23,857 nt of DNA, from positions 1 to 23,857 of the IMG/VR virus record IMGVR_UViG_3300011445_000066. The stretch is one strand, 5' to 3'. The notes under the pieces are model-generated. The model was not told the origin of the DNA, ran no database searches, and saw nothing but the letters and a program-made list of their open reading frames with translations. The number at the start of each line of letters is the position of its first letter. Position 1 is the first letter of the stretch. Of this stretch, positions 7,934 through 16,232 are shown in pieces. The DNA is from a virus. The position numbers and the translations under genes are program-made.

Positions 7934-8938
7934 ATGCCTCCGGGCCTTGGACATAAGAGCTACATGCAGATCGGACCGAAGGAGACGACCTACGGGACGT
8001 ATATCGCCCCGACGGCGAAGCTCGAGGTCTTCAACTTCGAGGCGACCCCGGAGATCGGTGTCATCCAGGACCCCTCGCTCTACAGTCAGCCGTCGCGCCG
8101 CGGGTTGTATCAGGGCGGGCAGTTCTGGCGGGTCCGGTTCACCGTCCGCGGCAACTTCGATGGCTGCCTCGAGCTGTTTCGCGCGGTCTTCGGGACGTAC
8201 TCGAACACGCTCGTCGACACTCCGGCGCGCGATCACTTCTTCAAGGAAGGCGCGAACCTCAACAGCTATTCGCCCGAGGCGATCGTAGGCGACGTGACCA
8301 CTGGCAAGTGCTTCCGCGTGCTCGGCCTCAAGCTGACCGGGGTGCGCGTGCGCGGGACCGCCGGGCTCGGTAACGACGCGATGCTGCAGTTCGAGTTCAA
8401 TGGCCTCGCCAAGGACGTTCAGTCGAACCAGACGCCGACCGGCGCGCTGACCTTCCCCGCGGTCCTGCCGATCCTCTACCACTACAGCGGCAACGCAACC
8501 GGCATCGTCGATGACGGAACGGCCGACACCGGTGTGAGCCTCCGCGTCCGGAGCTTCGAGGTCTCGCTCGAGCAGCCGCATACCGAAGATCGGTCCTACC
8601 TGCAGTCGATCAACATCGACGAGCCGATGCGCAGCGACTTCCTCGTCGCGCGCTGGCGGCTGACGCAGGAGTTCACCACCTACACCCAGTTCGACGCCGC
8701 CAAGGCGTTCACGGTCGGGAGCCCCAAGCTCGTTTTTGCTCATCCCACCACGATCGGATCCACCTCGAAGCGTGAATTCGAGCTGAGGTCGAACCAGGCG
8801 AACCTGGTCGAGTACTCGAATCCGGTCGAGGGCTACGGCGTCATCCTGTCGACGGCGACGTGGGAAGCCTTCTTCGACGCGACCGATGCAAGCGCCCTGG
8901 TCGCCCGGTTCCGCAACACCGAGTCGGCGCTGCCATAG
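7934..8938 (+). CDS. Tail tube (major tail) protein
   Basis: This 334-residue protein is preceded by a clear ribosome site (AAGGGAG) and followed by the tail chaperones and tape measure, the fixed order in siphoviruses. The N-terminus has GPKETTYGTYIAP and the strand-rich FRVLGLKLTGVRVRG and MLQFEFNGLAKDV segments. SFEVSLEQPH then a variable loop and EFELRSNQANLVEYSNPVEG and GVILSTATWEAFFD follow. The repeated pattern of a long strand, a helix and another strand pair is that of the larger tail-tube family (Phage_tube_2 type). The rings of this protein stack to form the tube. A beta-hairpin projecting domain is possible given the length, which is above lambda gpV (246 residues). Confidence in tail tube is high from order and fold pattern. 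Confidence 0.82.
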   Translation: MPPGLGHKSYMQIGPKETTYGTYIAPTAKLEVFNFEATPEIGVIQDPSLYSQPSRRGLYQGGQFWRVRFTVRGNFDGCLELFRAVFGTYSNTLVDTPARDHFFKEGANLNSYSPEAIVGDVTTGKCFRVLGLKLTGVRVRGTAGLGNDAMLQFEFNGLAKDVQSNQTPTGALTFPAVLPILYHYSGNATGIVDDGTADTGVSLRVRSFEVSLEQPHTEDRSYLQSINIDEPMRSDFLVARWRLTQEFTTYTQFDAAKAFTVGSPKLVFAHPTTIGSTSKREFELRSNQANLVEYSNPVEGYGVILSTATWEAFFDATDASALVARFRNTESALP

Positions 8939-8970
8939 TCGATCGACAACCCTCATCGCGCGGAGGAAAC

Positions 8971-9492
8971 ATGGAAGTCCACACGACGCTCGCATCGACG
9001 GTACGCATCCCGATCGAGATGGTTCAGCTTGAGCACCTGAAGACCGATAGCGGTGACCCGGTCGCCGTTCGGTGCGAAGCCATCAACGAGATCTCCGTCC
9101 TGCGGGCGTTGAGGGCCCTTCCTGGCGCATCACCTCCGAGCGCCGGGGCGATCGACGAGAGCGATCTCGACGACGAGGCCCGGCTCCTGTGGAAGGCAGA
9201 GCGCACGGCTCTATTGATGGAGCGGGGCACGGCGCTGATCGAAGCCGGCGCCTTCCTCGAAGGTCCGGATGGCCGCCCGGTCCAGGCGTTCTATGCGAAG
9301 GACCCGCCGCCGCACCCGTTCGCGATCCCGATCAGGATGCTGCGGAGCGATGACATCCTCCTGCTCGTGGACACGATCGCGCGCCTGAGCGGATTCATCG
9401 GAGGTGAGGCCGAAGCCGAGACCTTTCGTACAGAGCGAAGCGGGACTGGCGATGGCCTGGGAGATGTGGAGGGCGAGCCGCGGGACGGGTAG
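8971..9492 (+). CDS. Tail assembly chaperone, first frame (gpG-like)
   Basis: GGAGG precedes the ATG by four to five bases. The 173-residue product has a beta N-terminus (VHTTLASTVRIPIEMVQLEH) and then helices (NEISVLRALRALPG, LLWKAERTALLMERGTAL, PIRMLRSDDILLLVDTIARL) and a glycine/acidic tail. It lies between tail tube and tape measure, where siphoviruses encode two overlapping chaperones that bind the tape measure and recruit tube subunits. In lambda the pair is gpG and gpGT, joined by a frameshift. Here the second frame is open from 9389 on, so the overlap is about 100 bases. The frame step is +1 (or -2), not the common -1. The sequence supports chaperone by order and overlap only; these proteins conserve little. 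Confidence 0.7.
   Translation: MEVHTTLASTVRIPIEMVQLEHLKTDSGDPVAVRCEAINEISVLRALRALPGASPPSAGAIDESDLDDEARLLWKAERTALLMERGTALIEAGAFLEGPDGRPVQAFYAKDPPPHPFAIPIRMLRSDDILLLVDTIARLSGFIGGEAEAETFRTERSGTGDGLGDVEGEPRDG
9389..9492 (+). other. Overlap region where a tail-chaperone frameshift would occur
   Basis: Both frames are open only within this stretch. The step needed is +1 or -2. The first frame ends GAC GGG TAG A; a glycyl tRNA on GGG could slip one base to GGT, after which the second frame continues with AGA. A stop codon in the A site favours such +1 slips in prfB. A -2 shift of the kind known in phage Mu is the other possibility. I saw no clear heptanucleotide of the X XXY YYZ type. Use of either route is inference. 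Confidence 0.4.
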
Positions 9493-9661
9493 AGGGCCGC
9501 GCGAGGCGCTCCGCTCGCTTCCAACGCTCGCCTTTGATCTGACGGTGATGCGCTCCCACGACCGGGCGCGGTCAATCCGATGGGGGACAAGGGTGGGCAG
9601 TCAGCGGGATCCGTTCGGCGCAGTCCTGGAAGCGCTCAGGCTGATCTACGAGGAGCTGTAA
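9404..9661 (+). CDS. Tail assembly chaperone, second frame (T-like), by frameshift or own start
   Basis: This frame is open from 9389, just after a TGA at 9386-9388, to the stop at 9661, and overlaps the end of the first chaperone. It reads FVQSEAGLAMAWEMWRASRG, then a helix LRSLPTLAFDLTVMRSHD and DPFGAVLEALRLIYEEL. Two starts are possible: GTG 9404, with no separate ribosome site, and ATG 9452. A fusion by shifting from the first frame is equally possible, by analogy with lambda gpGT. If fused, the T part adds about 55-85 residues. The tape measure starts four bases after its stop. The boundary is approximate; I list the longest independent frame. Confidence 0.55.
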   Translation: MRPKPRPFVQSEAGLAMAWEMWRASRGTGRGPREALRSLPTLAFDLTVMRSHDRARSIRWGTRVGSQRDPFGAVLEALRLIYEEL

Positions 9662-9664
9662 CGC

Positions 9665-11578
9665 ATGGCCGGCATCGGCACCGTAGAATTCTTCCTCAAG
9701 GCACGTGATGACGCGACCTCGACGATCCTCAAGGTCACCGCCGGCGTCAATCGGCTCGACCAGGGGCTCGCCAAGCTCGCCTCGGGTGCCGGCCTCGCTG
9801 GCCAGTTCGCGCTCGCTGCCACCGCGGCGACGGCAGTCACCGGCGCCCTGACCGCCGCCGGCATCGCATTCGGCAACACGTCTGAGGAGATCCTTCGTGC
9901 GTCGAAGGCGACGGGCGTCGGCGCCGAGGAGCTTCAGGTCTACCGGAGGATCGTTCGCGATGCCGGCGGCGATACCGGCGCCCTCGACACCGCGCTCATT
10001 CGCTTCCGTCGGTCCGTTGCCAACAGCGATCCCGCCCTGAAGAAGCTCGGGATCACGACGTCGGACACCGGGGAGGCGTTCCGTCAGTTCAATCAGATCC
10101 TCGCATCGAGCACCAACGAAAAGCAGCGCACGAAGCTGTTGTTCGATCTCATGGGCCGCGGTGCCGGCGAGCTCATTCCGCACATGGACGACCTCGTCAG
10201 GAAGTTCGGCGAGGTGGACGCCGCGATGCGGACGAGCAACTCGCTGATCGACCGCGAGACGCTGGCCAAGGGCGACGCGCTCGACGATCGGGTGGACCAG
10301 CTCACCGACTCGCTGACCGGGCTGAAGAACGCCTTTGCTGAGCTCGCGATCCCGATCGCGATGCCGATCATCGACCAGTTCGCGAGACTCGCCCGCGAAA
10401 TCACGGACGCACTCGGGAGGCTCCAGGAGTTCAACCAAAGGACGGACGCCCTCGACACCATCGGCGATATCGCTGCCTTAGGCACCATCGGCGGCGCGGC
10501 GCGGTTCCGCGGCAGAGTTCTGCAACGCGCGGCCGAACGGGACCGCCCAGGCCCGGTCCAGGGCCCGATGACGCGCGAAGAGTGGGTGAAGCAGCGCGAG
10601 CGCGACCTCGAGGCCCTCCGCGCGAAGTCACGCGAGACCGAAGACGCGCTCGACGCACTGGCAGCGACCAAGGTCGAGGCGAAGCGCGAGAAGGCGATCG
10701 CCGCGCTGCGAGACATCATTGGCGGGACCACTCTGGAGGCAGCGCGCCTGCAGGACCGGCTCGACGCGATCGAGAACACCGAGAATCTCGAAAAACTGGT
10801 GAAGCTCCTGCGCGAAGCCGGCGCCGTTGGATTCGGCCAGAAGGCGCTGGTCGATGCCTTTGAGCCGGGCCCGGCCCCGGAGCTGCGTCAGGTCCCGCGC
10901 CCCCGGCCCGAGCCGATCCCGTTCGGGCCTGCGGTCTCAGAAGAGGAAATCGATCGGCTCAACGACGCGATGGACGGCTTCATCGACCGCCAGCGCCGTT
11001 CGATCGAGCTCCTGGTCGACCTCCGCGTAGAGTGGGCCGACACGCTCGAACGTGGCTCCTCGGCCCTCGCATTCCTGTCGGACTTACTCAGCGGACTGGG
11101 GGCGAGCACCGAGCAGTTCCTGACGGTTCTCTTCCAAGGCGTCCGCAATCGCACGCTCACCCTGGTGGGGGCGTGGAAGCAGGCTTGGGACTCAATGGTC
11201 AACTACGCGATCGCTGCCCTCGCACGGCTCCTCGCCCACCGGTTTCTCAACTTCGTCACGAAGCTGCTTGCCGGGCTCATCGGTGGCCCGGTCGGTGGCG
11301 TCATCATGGATGTGGTCGGTGGCTCGGCGCGCTCGCAGCGCGCCATGCAGCGCCTGGATGCGGTTCAGGACACGCAGACGTCGACCGTTTTCAGCCTGGC
11401 CGGGACGGTCGCCCCGACGCGGCCCACGACGTCACCGGAGCCCCGGCCGGCCCAGCAGACCACGAACGTGTTCCACATCACCGGCCTCGATACGCATGAC
11501 ATCGTGACCGCGCTCGAGGCACCCAGCGGCCAGCTCCGGCGCGCTCTCGGTCGTCAAGCCATGAGCGGAGCGTACTGA
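9665..11578 (+). CDS. Tape measure protein
   Basis: This 637-residue protein sets tail length and passes through the tube during assembly and DNA ejection. Its N-terminus (GTVEFFLKARDDATSTILKV) and the hydrophobic run AGLAGQFALAATAATAVTGA are typical. The middle is long helix with abundant charged residues (EDALDALAATKVEAKREKAI), then a second hydrophobic block near the C-terminus (LLAHRFLNFVTKLLAGLIGG). It is short for the family: at about 0.15 nm per residue the tail would be near 95 nm. The gene follows the chaperones with a ribosome site GAGGAG nine bases before the ATG and ends in TGATG with the next start overlapping by one base. No lysozyme or peptidase domain is visible inside it. Confidence 0.9.
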   Translation: MAGIGTVEFFLKARDDATSTILKVTAGVNRLDQGLAKLASGAGLAGQFALAATAATAVTGALTAAGIAFGNTSEEILRASKATGVGAEELQVYRRIVRDAGGDTGALDTALIRFRRSVANSDPALKKLGITTSDTGEAFRQFNQILASSTNEKQRTKLLFDLMGRGAGELIPHMDDLVRKFGEVDAAMRTSNSLIDRETLAKGDALDDRVDQLTDSLTGLKNAFAELAIPIAMPIIDQFARLAREITDALGRLQEFNQRTDALDTIGDIAALGTIGGAARFRGRVLQRAAERDRPGPVQGPMTREEWVKQRERDLEALRAKSRETEDALDALAATKVEAKREKAIAALRDIIGGTTLEAARLQDRLDAIENTENLEKLVKLLREAGAVGFGQKALVDAFEPGPAPELRQVPRPRPEPIPFGPAVSEEEIDRLNDAMDGFIDRQRRSIELLVDLRVEWADTLERGSSALAFLSDLLSGLGASTEQFLTVLFQGVRNRTLTLVGAWKQAWDSMVNYAIAALARLLAHRFLNFVTKLLAGLIGGPVGGVIMDVVGGSARSQRAMQRLDAVQDTQTSTVFSLAGTVAPTRPTTSPEPRPAQQTTNVFHITGLDTHDIVTALEAPSGQLRRALGRQAMSGAY

Positions 11579-12345
11579 TGTCTGCGACGCGGCTGGTACT
11601 TCGCAACCATCCAACCGCCGGCGGGGCGTCCATCATCGCATCGACGGGCACGTTTGATTCACTGTTCCCGACGAGCAACCTGCTGCTGAAGGACCGCTAT
11701 CTCCCCGTCGCAACGCCGGGAGCCGGGACCAACTCGGTCACGCTCGACCTGGGCTCAACCGTTCGCACGACGCAACTCGTGGGCTATCTGGCCTTCAAGT
11801 CCGCCAGTGTGTTCCCGACGTCGGTGACGGTCGAAGCCTCAAATTCGGTCCCACCGACCGGCCTCGTGGGCATTGCTACGCTTGCCGTCAGCACCGGAAA
11901 TCCGCGCGACCAGGGAGTCTGGCTCGCGTCGCCGGTGACCTATCGCTACTGGAAGTTTTCGATCAGCTCCTCGTTCAGCCCGTACTCGATAGGGAAATTC
12001 GTCATCGCCGATGCTCACGACCTGGGAATCCTCTACTCGCCCGGAGCTCTCGACTCGCTGGTGCTCCAGCGCGTCCACAACGACAGTCCGGGCGGAATTC
12101 GGATGACGACCAGGACCGGGCTCAATCGTCGAGCGTTCCGGATGTCTCTCGAGCGCGTCAACGAGGACACCCGCGACGAGTTCCTGTCGGTCGCCGGCAA
12201 CGCGCCGTTCATCATCATGCATCCGTTCTACGGGCTGTGTGAGGTGGACCTGGTAGACGACCGTCTCCCCACCGAGCACTTCTGGGGGATCAACGACGCC
12301 AGCTATCTGTTCGACGTCCACCTCGACGTGGAGACCCTGGCGTGA
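11578..12345 (+). CDS. Distal tail (Dit-like) protein
   Basis: Following the tape measure, this 255-residue protein is in the place of a distal tail protein that joins the tube to the hub. Its N-terminal half resembles a galactose-binding-like beta sandwich (TNSVTLDLGSTVRTTQLVGY, then RYWKFSISSSFSPYSIGKFV), similar to F5/8 type C folds. The C-terminal part has LNRRAFRMSLERVNEDTRDE followed by a helix and a LFDVHLDVETL strand, as in many Dit C-termini. CGGAG sits seven bases before the ATG. The start is firm from the TGATG junction; the hub begins at GTGA overlapping its stop. A carbohydrate-binding role would be inference. Confidence 0.68.
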   Translation: MSATRLVLRNHPTAGGASIIASTGTFDSLFPTSNLLLKDRYLPVATPGAGTNSVTLDLGSTVRTTQLVGYLAFKSASVFPTSVTVEASNSVPPTGLVGIATLAVSTGNPRDQGVWLASPVTYRYWKFSISSSFSPYSIGKFVIADAHDLGILYSPGALDSLVLQRVHNDSPGGIRMTTRTGLNRRAFRMSLERVNEDTRDEFLSVAGNAPFIIMHPFYGLCEVDLVDDRLPTEHFWGINDASYLFDVHLDVETLA

Positions 12346-15300
12346 GCGCGGCGACGGCGGCCTGGCAGACGGCGTGGCGGGCCATTGCGACCCGCGAGGT
12401 CGGAGCCTTCCTCGTCATGACGATCCCGTCCGGGCCGACGCTGAAACTTTCGACCAAGGACGAGATCAACGACTTCGGGTTCTGGGAGCCAGTGCTGCAG
12501 GCAGACGGGTCGGTGACCTGCCCGGGGGCATTCCTCGACACGCGCGAGGCGCCGGCCACGCTGCGGTTCTCGGTCTTCGACAAGAAACTGTCGCTCGCCA
12601 GCGGGCTGACCATGAGCGCCGTGGTTGAGCAGTACGACGTTCAGGCCGCAAGCGTTTCGCTCTACCTCCACGAGGACAGCGTGACGTTCGCGGCGAACGC
12701 GCTGTTGCGCTTCACGGGCAAGGTCCAGTCGATCAAGCTCGGGCTAGGCGTGGTCGAGTTCACGGCGATCCAGGACCGCTCATGGAACAAGCCCATCACG
12801 ATCAAGACGGTGAACCGCTCCGACGATCCCCAGGCCCCCGACGATGCCATGGGCGCACCGAAGCCGGTGATCTACGGGCGCATCAGCGGGCCGCCGGCGA
12901 GGCCTCCGATCGATGAAATCGACACCGGTGTGGACGGTCAATACGGGGACCTGTACCGGATCCACGAGCTGATCCGTGGCGGCACGCGCGCCACGCCCGC
13001 AGTGCTCGTGGACTCCGGGCGGGGCAATGGATCGAACCGCGCAAAGGTGCTCGTGGCCTCGCACGCCGTGAAGCAGCTCGGGAACTTCACTCCCGACTGG
13101 GGCAGCTCGCCAATGTTCGAGGGGAAGGACGGGCTCCTCCACACGATGGATCCGTCGAGCGGGAACGTCTTCAACGACTCAACGCTCGGAGCCGGCTGGT
13201 ACGTGGGGGAGGACGCGACGGTCGCCTTTCTTCCGCTCGCTCCGGTCGAGATCGAGACGACCAGTAACTACTGCGACAATCCCCTGCCGCTGCTCGATCC
13301 GAAGAGCGAGTTCAACCCGGCCATCTTCAACTGGAGCGGGTCGAAGCGAAACCTCTTGGTGCGGTTCGCTGCGTCCGAGGCACTCGGAGCCCTGCACGCC
13401 ACCGCGTCGGTCGCCTACGTCATCTATCGCGCGTCGTCCGCCACGGCCAACCTGCAGTTCCGGATCCAGAACACCGCGATCCCGCAGGGCTCGGGTGCCA
13501 CGACGTTGCCGGCCACCACTGGGTTGCAGTTCCGTTCGCTCGCTCTCGCATACCCGGGATCGCCGACCTACTGGTCGCCGGACCCCTGGCTGTTCTCGAA
13601 CTGGCAGCTCATCGTGGAATACCAGGGGACCGGTGCCGGGTCCGCCGAGATCTTCGCTGTGGGCTGCGCGATCGCCTACTACCCGCGACGCGACCGCTAC
13701 GACACGCGCCGCAAGACGATCAGCATCCCGGTTAAGAAGAAGCGTCCCGGCAGCAGCATCTTGAGCCGGCGATACACGGTCTACGAGCAGCGCGAGGTCC
13801 TCGAGGATGTAACCGAGGTCCGCGGCCGCTTCTTCGCCAACGTGCTGGGATACGCCGACGATGGGAGCGGGACGTACACCGGCGTGGCGGCCGCCCTAAT
13901 CGAGCGCGTGCCGGATATTCTGAGGCACCTCCTGGCCATCTACGGCGGGACGTCTGCGGTAGCGACCGGGAGCGCCTTCGGTTCGCTCATCACGGCGCGC
14001 GACTACCTGAAAACGTGGCATCAGAGGGACATGTTGGCGGCGCTCTACGTCGCGGAGACGATCGACGTCGCGACCGCGATCGAGTGGCTCTGCGATGCGG
14101 GTCTGGCGCAGCCGATCCTCTCTGAGTTCATCGCTACGTGGCAGCTTCACCCCTGGCGCGGCGCCTCGCCGGACGCGACCTACCTGAAGCCGCTCTCGTG
14201 GGAGAACCTGGTTGGCGACGACGGCATCACCGTGGAGTTCCCGCCGCCGGCCTCAGTGCTCTCGGCGGTGCGCCTCAACTACGGCCACGATGCCCACTCC
14301 GGCACCTACCTCCACGAATGCTCGGTGTCCGCGTCGCGCTCGGTCGCGGGCTACCTCTACCGCAACCTGCGCGACGGCTATCTGACGATCGTATCCAGCG
14401 TGAACGATCGGCTCGACTTCAACACGGGCGGGGGCGTCAAGTCCGCGAGCCTCACGCCCGGGACCTACGATCCGTGGGACCTCGTCAAGCACGTCTCGGC
14501 TGCAATGGAGACGGCCGAGGGCGGATCCTTCTTCCCGGCGTTCTACGGGCCGCGGTTCGAGACGGGCTTCAACGATGACTTCCAGTTCCAGGACCCCACG
14601 GTCAGGAACGTCTCGATCAACGGCGACTTCGCGACCTTCGAGGACGCATGCGCCGCACTGCAGACGGCCATCAACGCCGTGTCCTCGAACTGGACCGTCA
14701 CGTACAGCCGCACCACCAATCGCGTCACGGTGGATCGTTCATCGGGAACGAAGATCCTCGCCGTGGGAAGCTCTGACTGCGGATGGGCCGGCTTCGGGAT
14801 CTTCTTCAATGCTGCGACGCTCACCTGCCCGGTCACCGGCGTTCCGGTAGAAGAACAACGCGTCGTTCTCGGGCAGCACACCATGAACGCGGCTTTCACG
14901 TTGCTGTGGCGCACGGGAACCAATGGGCTGCTCGGGACGAAGCGGGACTGTGCGGAGCTGCTCGGGTTCGATCGAACCTCGGACCTGTCCGGCATCAATG
15001 CGTTCGTGGCGCACTGTCCGAAGATGACGATCGAGGGAACCCTGGAGGCGGCCGACGCAAGGTTCGGCGGTAAGCGCGAGCTGCCCATTGACTGCCGCTC
15101 GATCTATGACTCGGCGACGGCGCGCCAGCTCCGCAACCGCTTGGTCGCGCTGCTCGCCACTCCGCGGGCCACGATCGAGTTCTCGAGCGAGGTGCACGCC
15201 GACCTCAGGCGTGGCGACGTGTTCGAGGTCTCCACCGACGTGGACGCTTTCCAGCCGTGCCCGATTCCGGGAAGCGCTGGCTTATGGGCAGGCCGGCGCT

Positions 15301-15377
15301 TCCGTGTGCTCGAGACCCGCCAGCGCTTCGGCTCGAGCTGGCACACCGACGTCGTCGCGATCGACGTCACGGACTGA
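12342..15377 (+). CDS. Central tail hub / tip attachment protein
   Basis: This is the longest gene in the window (1011 residues) and lies after the distal tail gene, where siphoviruses encode the hub or tail-associated protein (J or Tal). The N-terminus is strand-rich and reads like a hub ring domain (RFSVFDKKLSLASGLTMSAV, then VEFTAIQDRSWNKPITIKT). A Ser/Thr-rich sandwich region lies near 330-430. After that come helices (LLAIYGGTSAVATG, LAALYVAETIDVATAIEWLC). Near the C-terminus a segment of the type LxPGTYDPWDLVKHVSAAME then LLGFDRTSDLSG looks like an inserted compact domain seen in other phage tail proteins. Start GTG 12342 is set by the GTGA overlap with GGAG upstream. Receptor contact is plausible but not shown by the sequence. 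Confidence 0.72.
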   Translation: MSAATAAWQTAWRAIATREVGAFLVMTIPSGPTLKLSTKDEINDFGFWEPVLQADGSVTCPGAFLDTREAPATLRFSVFDKKLSLASGLTMSAVVEQYDVQAASVSLYLHEDSVTFAANALLRFTGKVQSIKLGLGVVEFTAIQDRSWNKPITIKTVNRSDDPQAPDDAMGAPKPVIYGRISGPPARPPIDEIDTGVDGQYGDLYRIHELIRGGTRATPAVLVDSGRGNGSNRAKVLVASHAVKQLGNFTPDWGSSPMFEGKDGLLHTMDPSSGNVFNDSTLGAGWYVGEDATVAFLPLAPVEIETTSNYCDNPLPLLDPKSEFNPAIFNWSGSKRNLLVRFAASEALGALHATASVAYVIYRASSATANLQFRIQNTAIPQGSGATTLPATTGLQFRSLALAYPGSPTYWSPDPWLFSNWQLIVEYQGTGAGSAEIFAVGCAIAYYPRRDRYDTRRKTISIPVKKKRPGSSILSRRYTVYEQREVLEDVTEVRGRFFANVLGYADDGSGTYTGVAAALIERVPDILRHLLAIYGGTSAVATGSAFGSLITARDYLKTWHQRDMLAALYVAETIDVATAIEWLCDAGLAQPILSEFIATWQLHPWRGASPDATYLKPLSWENLVGDDGITVEFPPPASVLSAVRLNYGHDAHSGTYLHECSVSASRSVAGYLYRNLRDGYLTIVSSVNDRLDFNTGGGVKSASLTPGTYDPWDLVKHVSAAMETAEGGSFFPAFYGPRFETGFNDDFQFQDPTVRNVSINGDFATFEDACAALQTAINAVSSNWTVTYSRTTNRVTVDRSSGTKILAVGSSDCGWAGFGIFFNAATLTCPVTGVPVEEQRVVLGQHTMNAAFTLLWRTGTNGLLGTKRDCAELLGFDRTSDLSGINAFVAHCPKMTIEGTLEAADARFGGKRELPIDCRSIYDSATARQLRNRLVALLATPRATIEFSSEVHADLRRGDVFEVSTDVDAFQPCPIPGSAGLWAGRRFRVLETRQRFGSSWHTDVVAIDVTD

Positions 15378-15380
15378 CGC

Positions 15381-16232
15381 ATGGCCCTTTCGCTCTTTCC
15401 CGCGTCCGGCCAGGTCCCGGGCTGGGGTTGCACCATTTGCAGCGGCTCTCCAACCTACGAGAGCGCAGCAGGTCTGAAGGACGCCGACGATCTGACCGCG
15501 AGCCGTGGGCTATGGGCCGGTGACGGCTTTTCGTCCGACACGGGGTTCATCTCCGAGGATTGGACCGTCGACGCGTGCCCGCCGGACATACAGATCGACC
15601 TGCTGAAGGTCGTCGTTCGCACGGCACGTATCAACGCGTTCGGAACCTTCGACGGTGCGATTCAGGCGCGGCTCAACTCGATCGACTATGGGCCGCAGCC
15701 ACCGCTTCCCCCGATCGGGTTCGCCGACTTCACGTTCGACTTCACGACAGACCCCGCTGACGGTCAGCCTTGGACACCGGCCAAGGTCAATGCGCAGAAG
15801 TTTGGCTACAAGGCCACCGTCACGAGCTCGGACCCTCTCTCGGGCGGGGACATCTGGATCTCAGCCCTTCGCATCGAGCTCTACCCGGGGACTCCCAGCA
15901 CACCGACGATCGCGACGCCGCTGAGCGTCAGCAACGCGGTCGAGTCCGGCCAGGCAGGAATGATCGGGCTGGAGGGCAGTGTCGGCGCAATCGCTCACGA
16001 AGCGACCGTTGGCGCCCAGGTGGAAACGGGAGAGGCCGGGGCGATCGTGCGGGCGGGGAGCGTGGACGGCATCAACCTCGAAGCCGTCGTCGTCGGCGCC
16101 CAGGTCATCGACGCCGACGCCGGCGCGATCATCATCTCCGGACGTGTCGTCCAGATGGCTCACGAGGCGACCGTCGGCCACCACGTCATCACCGGCGATG
16201 CCGGAACCATCAACCTGGGAGGGACCCCATGA
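15381..16232 (+). CDS. Putative tail fibre or tip protein with C-terminal repeats
   Basis: This 283-residue protein follows the hub with three bases between. The first 180 residues are strand-rich and contain a cysteine pair CTIC near residue 17 and a proline-rich PQPPLPPIGFADF linker. From about residue 185 three and a half repeats of 27-28 residues follow, each with a pattern V-x-(S/T/D)-G-x-AG-x-I then a hydrophobic run and (H/L)EATVG. Such regular repeats fit a beta-solenoid or stacked fibre shaft. The stop overlaps the next ATG. There is no close ribosome site, so translation may depend on the upstream hub gene. Receptor binding is inferred from position at the tail tip. Confidence 0.6.
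   Translation: MALSLFPASGQVPGWGCTICSGSPTYESAAGLKDADDLTASRGLWAGDGFSSDTGFISEDWTVDACPPDIQIDLLKVVVRTARINAFGTFDGAIQARLNSIDYGPQPPLPPIGFADFTFDFTTDPADGQPWTPAKVNAQKFGYKATVTSSDPLSGGDIWISALRIELYPGTPSTPTIATPLSVSNAVESGQAGMIGLEGSVGAIAHEATVGAQVETGEAGAIVRAGSVDGINLEAVVVGAQVIDADAGAIIISGRVVQMAHEATVGHHVITGDAGTINLGGTP
15933..16226 (+). repeat. Three and a half protein repeats of 27-28 residues in the fibre gene
   Basis: Units begin NAVESGQAG, QVETGEAG, QVIDADAG and HVITGDAG, with 27 or 28 residues between them. The ends of units one and three are almost the same (AHEATVG), and unit two carries a diverged form (LEAVVVG). The codons differ, so this is an old protein repeat rather than a recent DNA duplication. The outer boundary is approximate. 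Confidence 0.7.

Noticed and set aside
7904-8995. A minus-strand open frame of 363 codons opposite the tail tube
   Set aside because: It is antisense to a gene in its canonical place, begins in the next gene and contains no recognisable motif.
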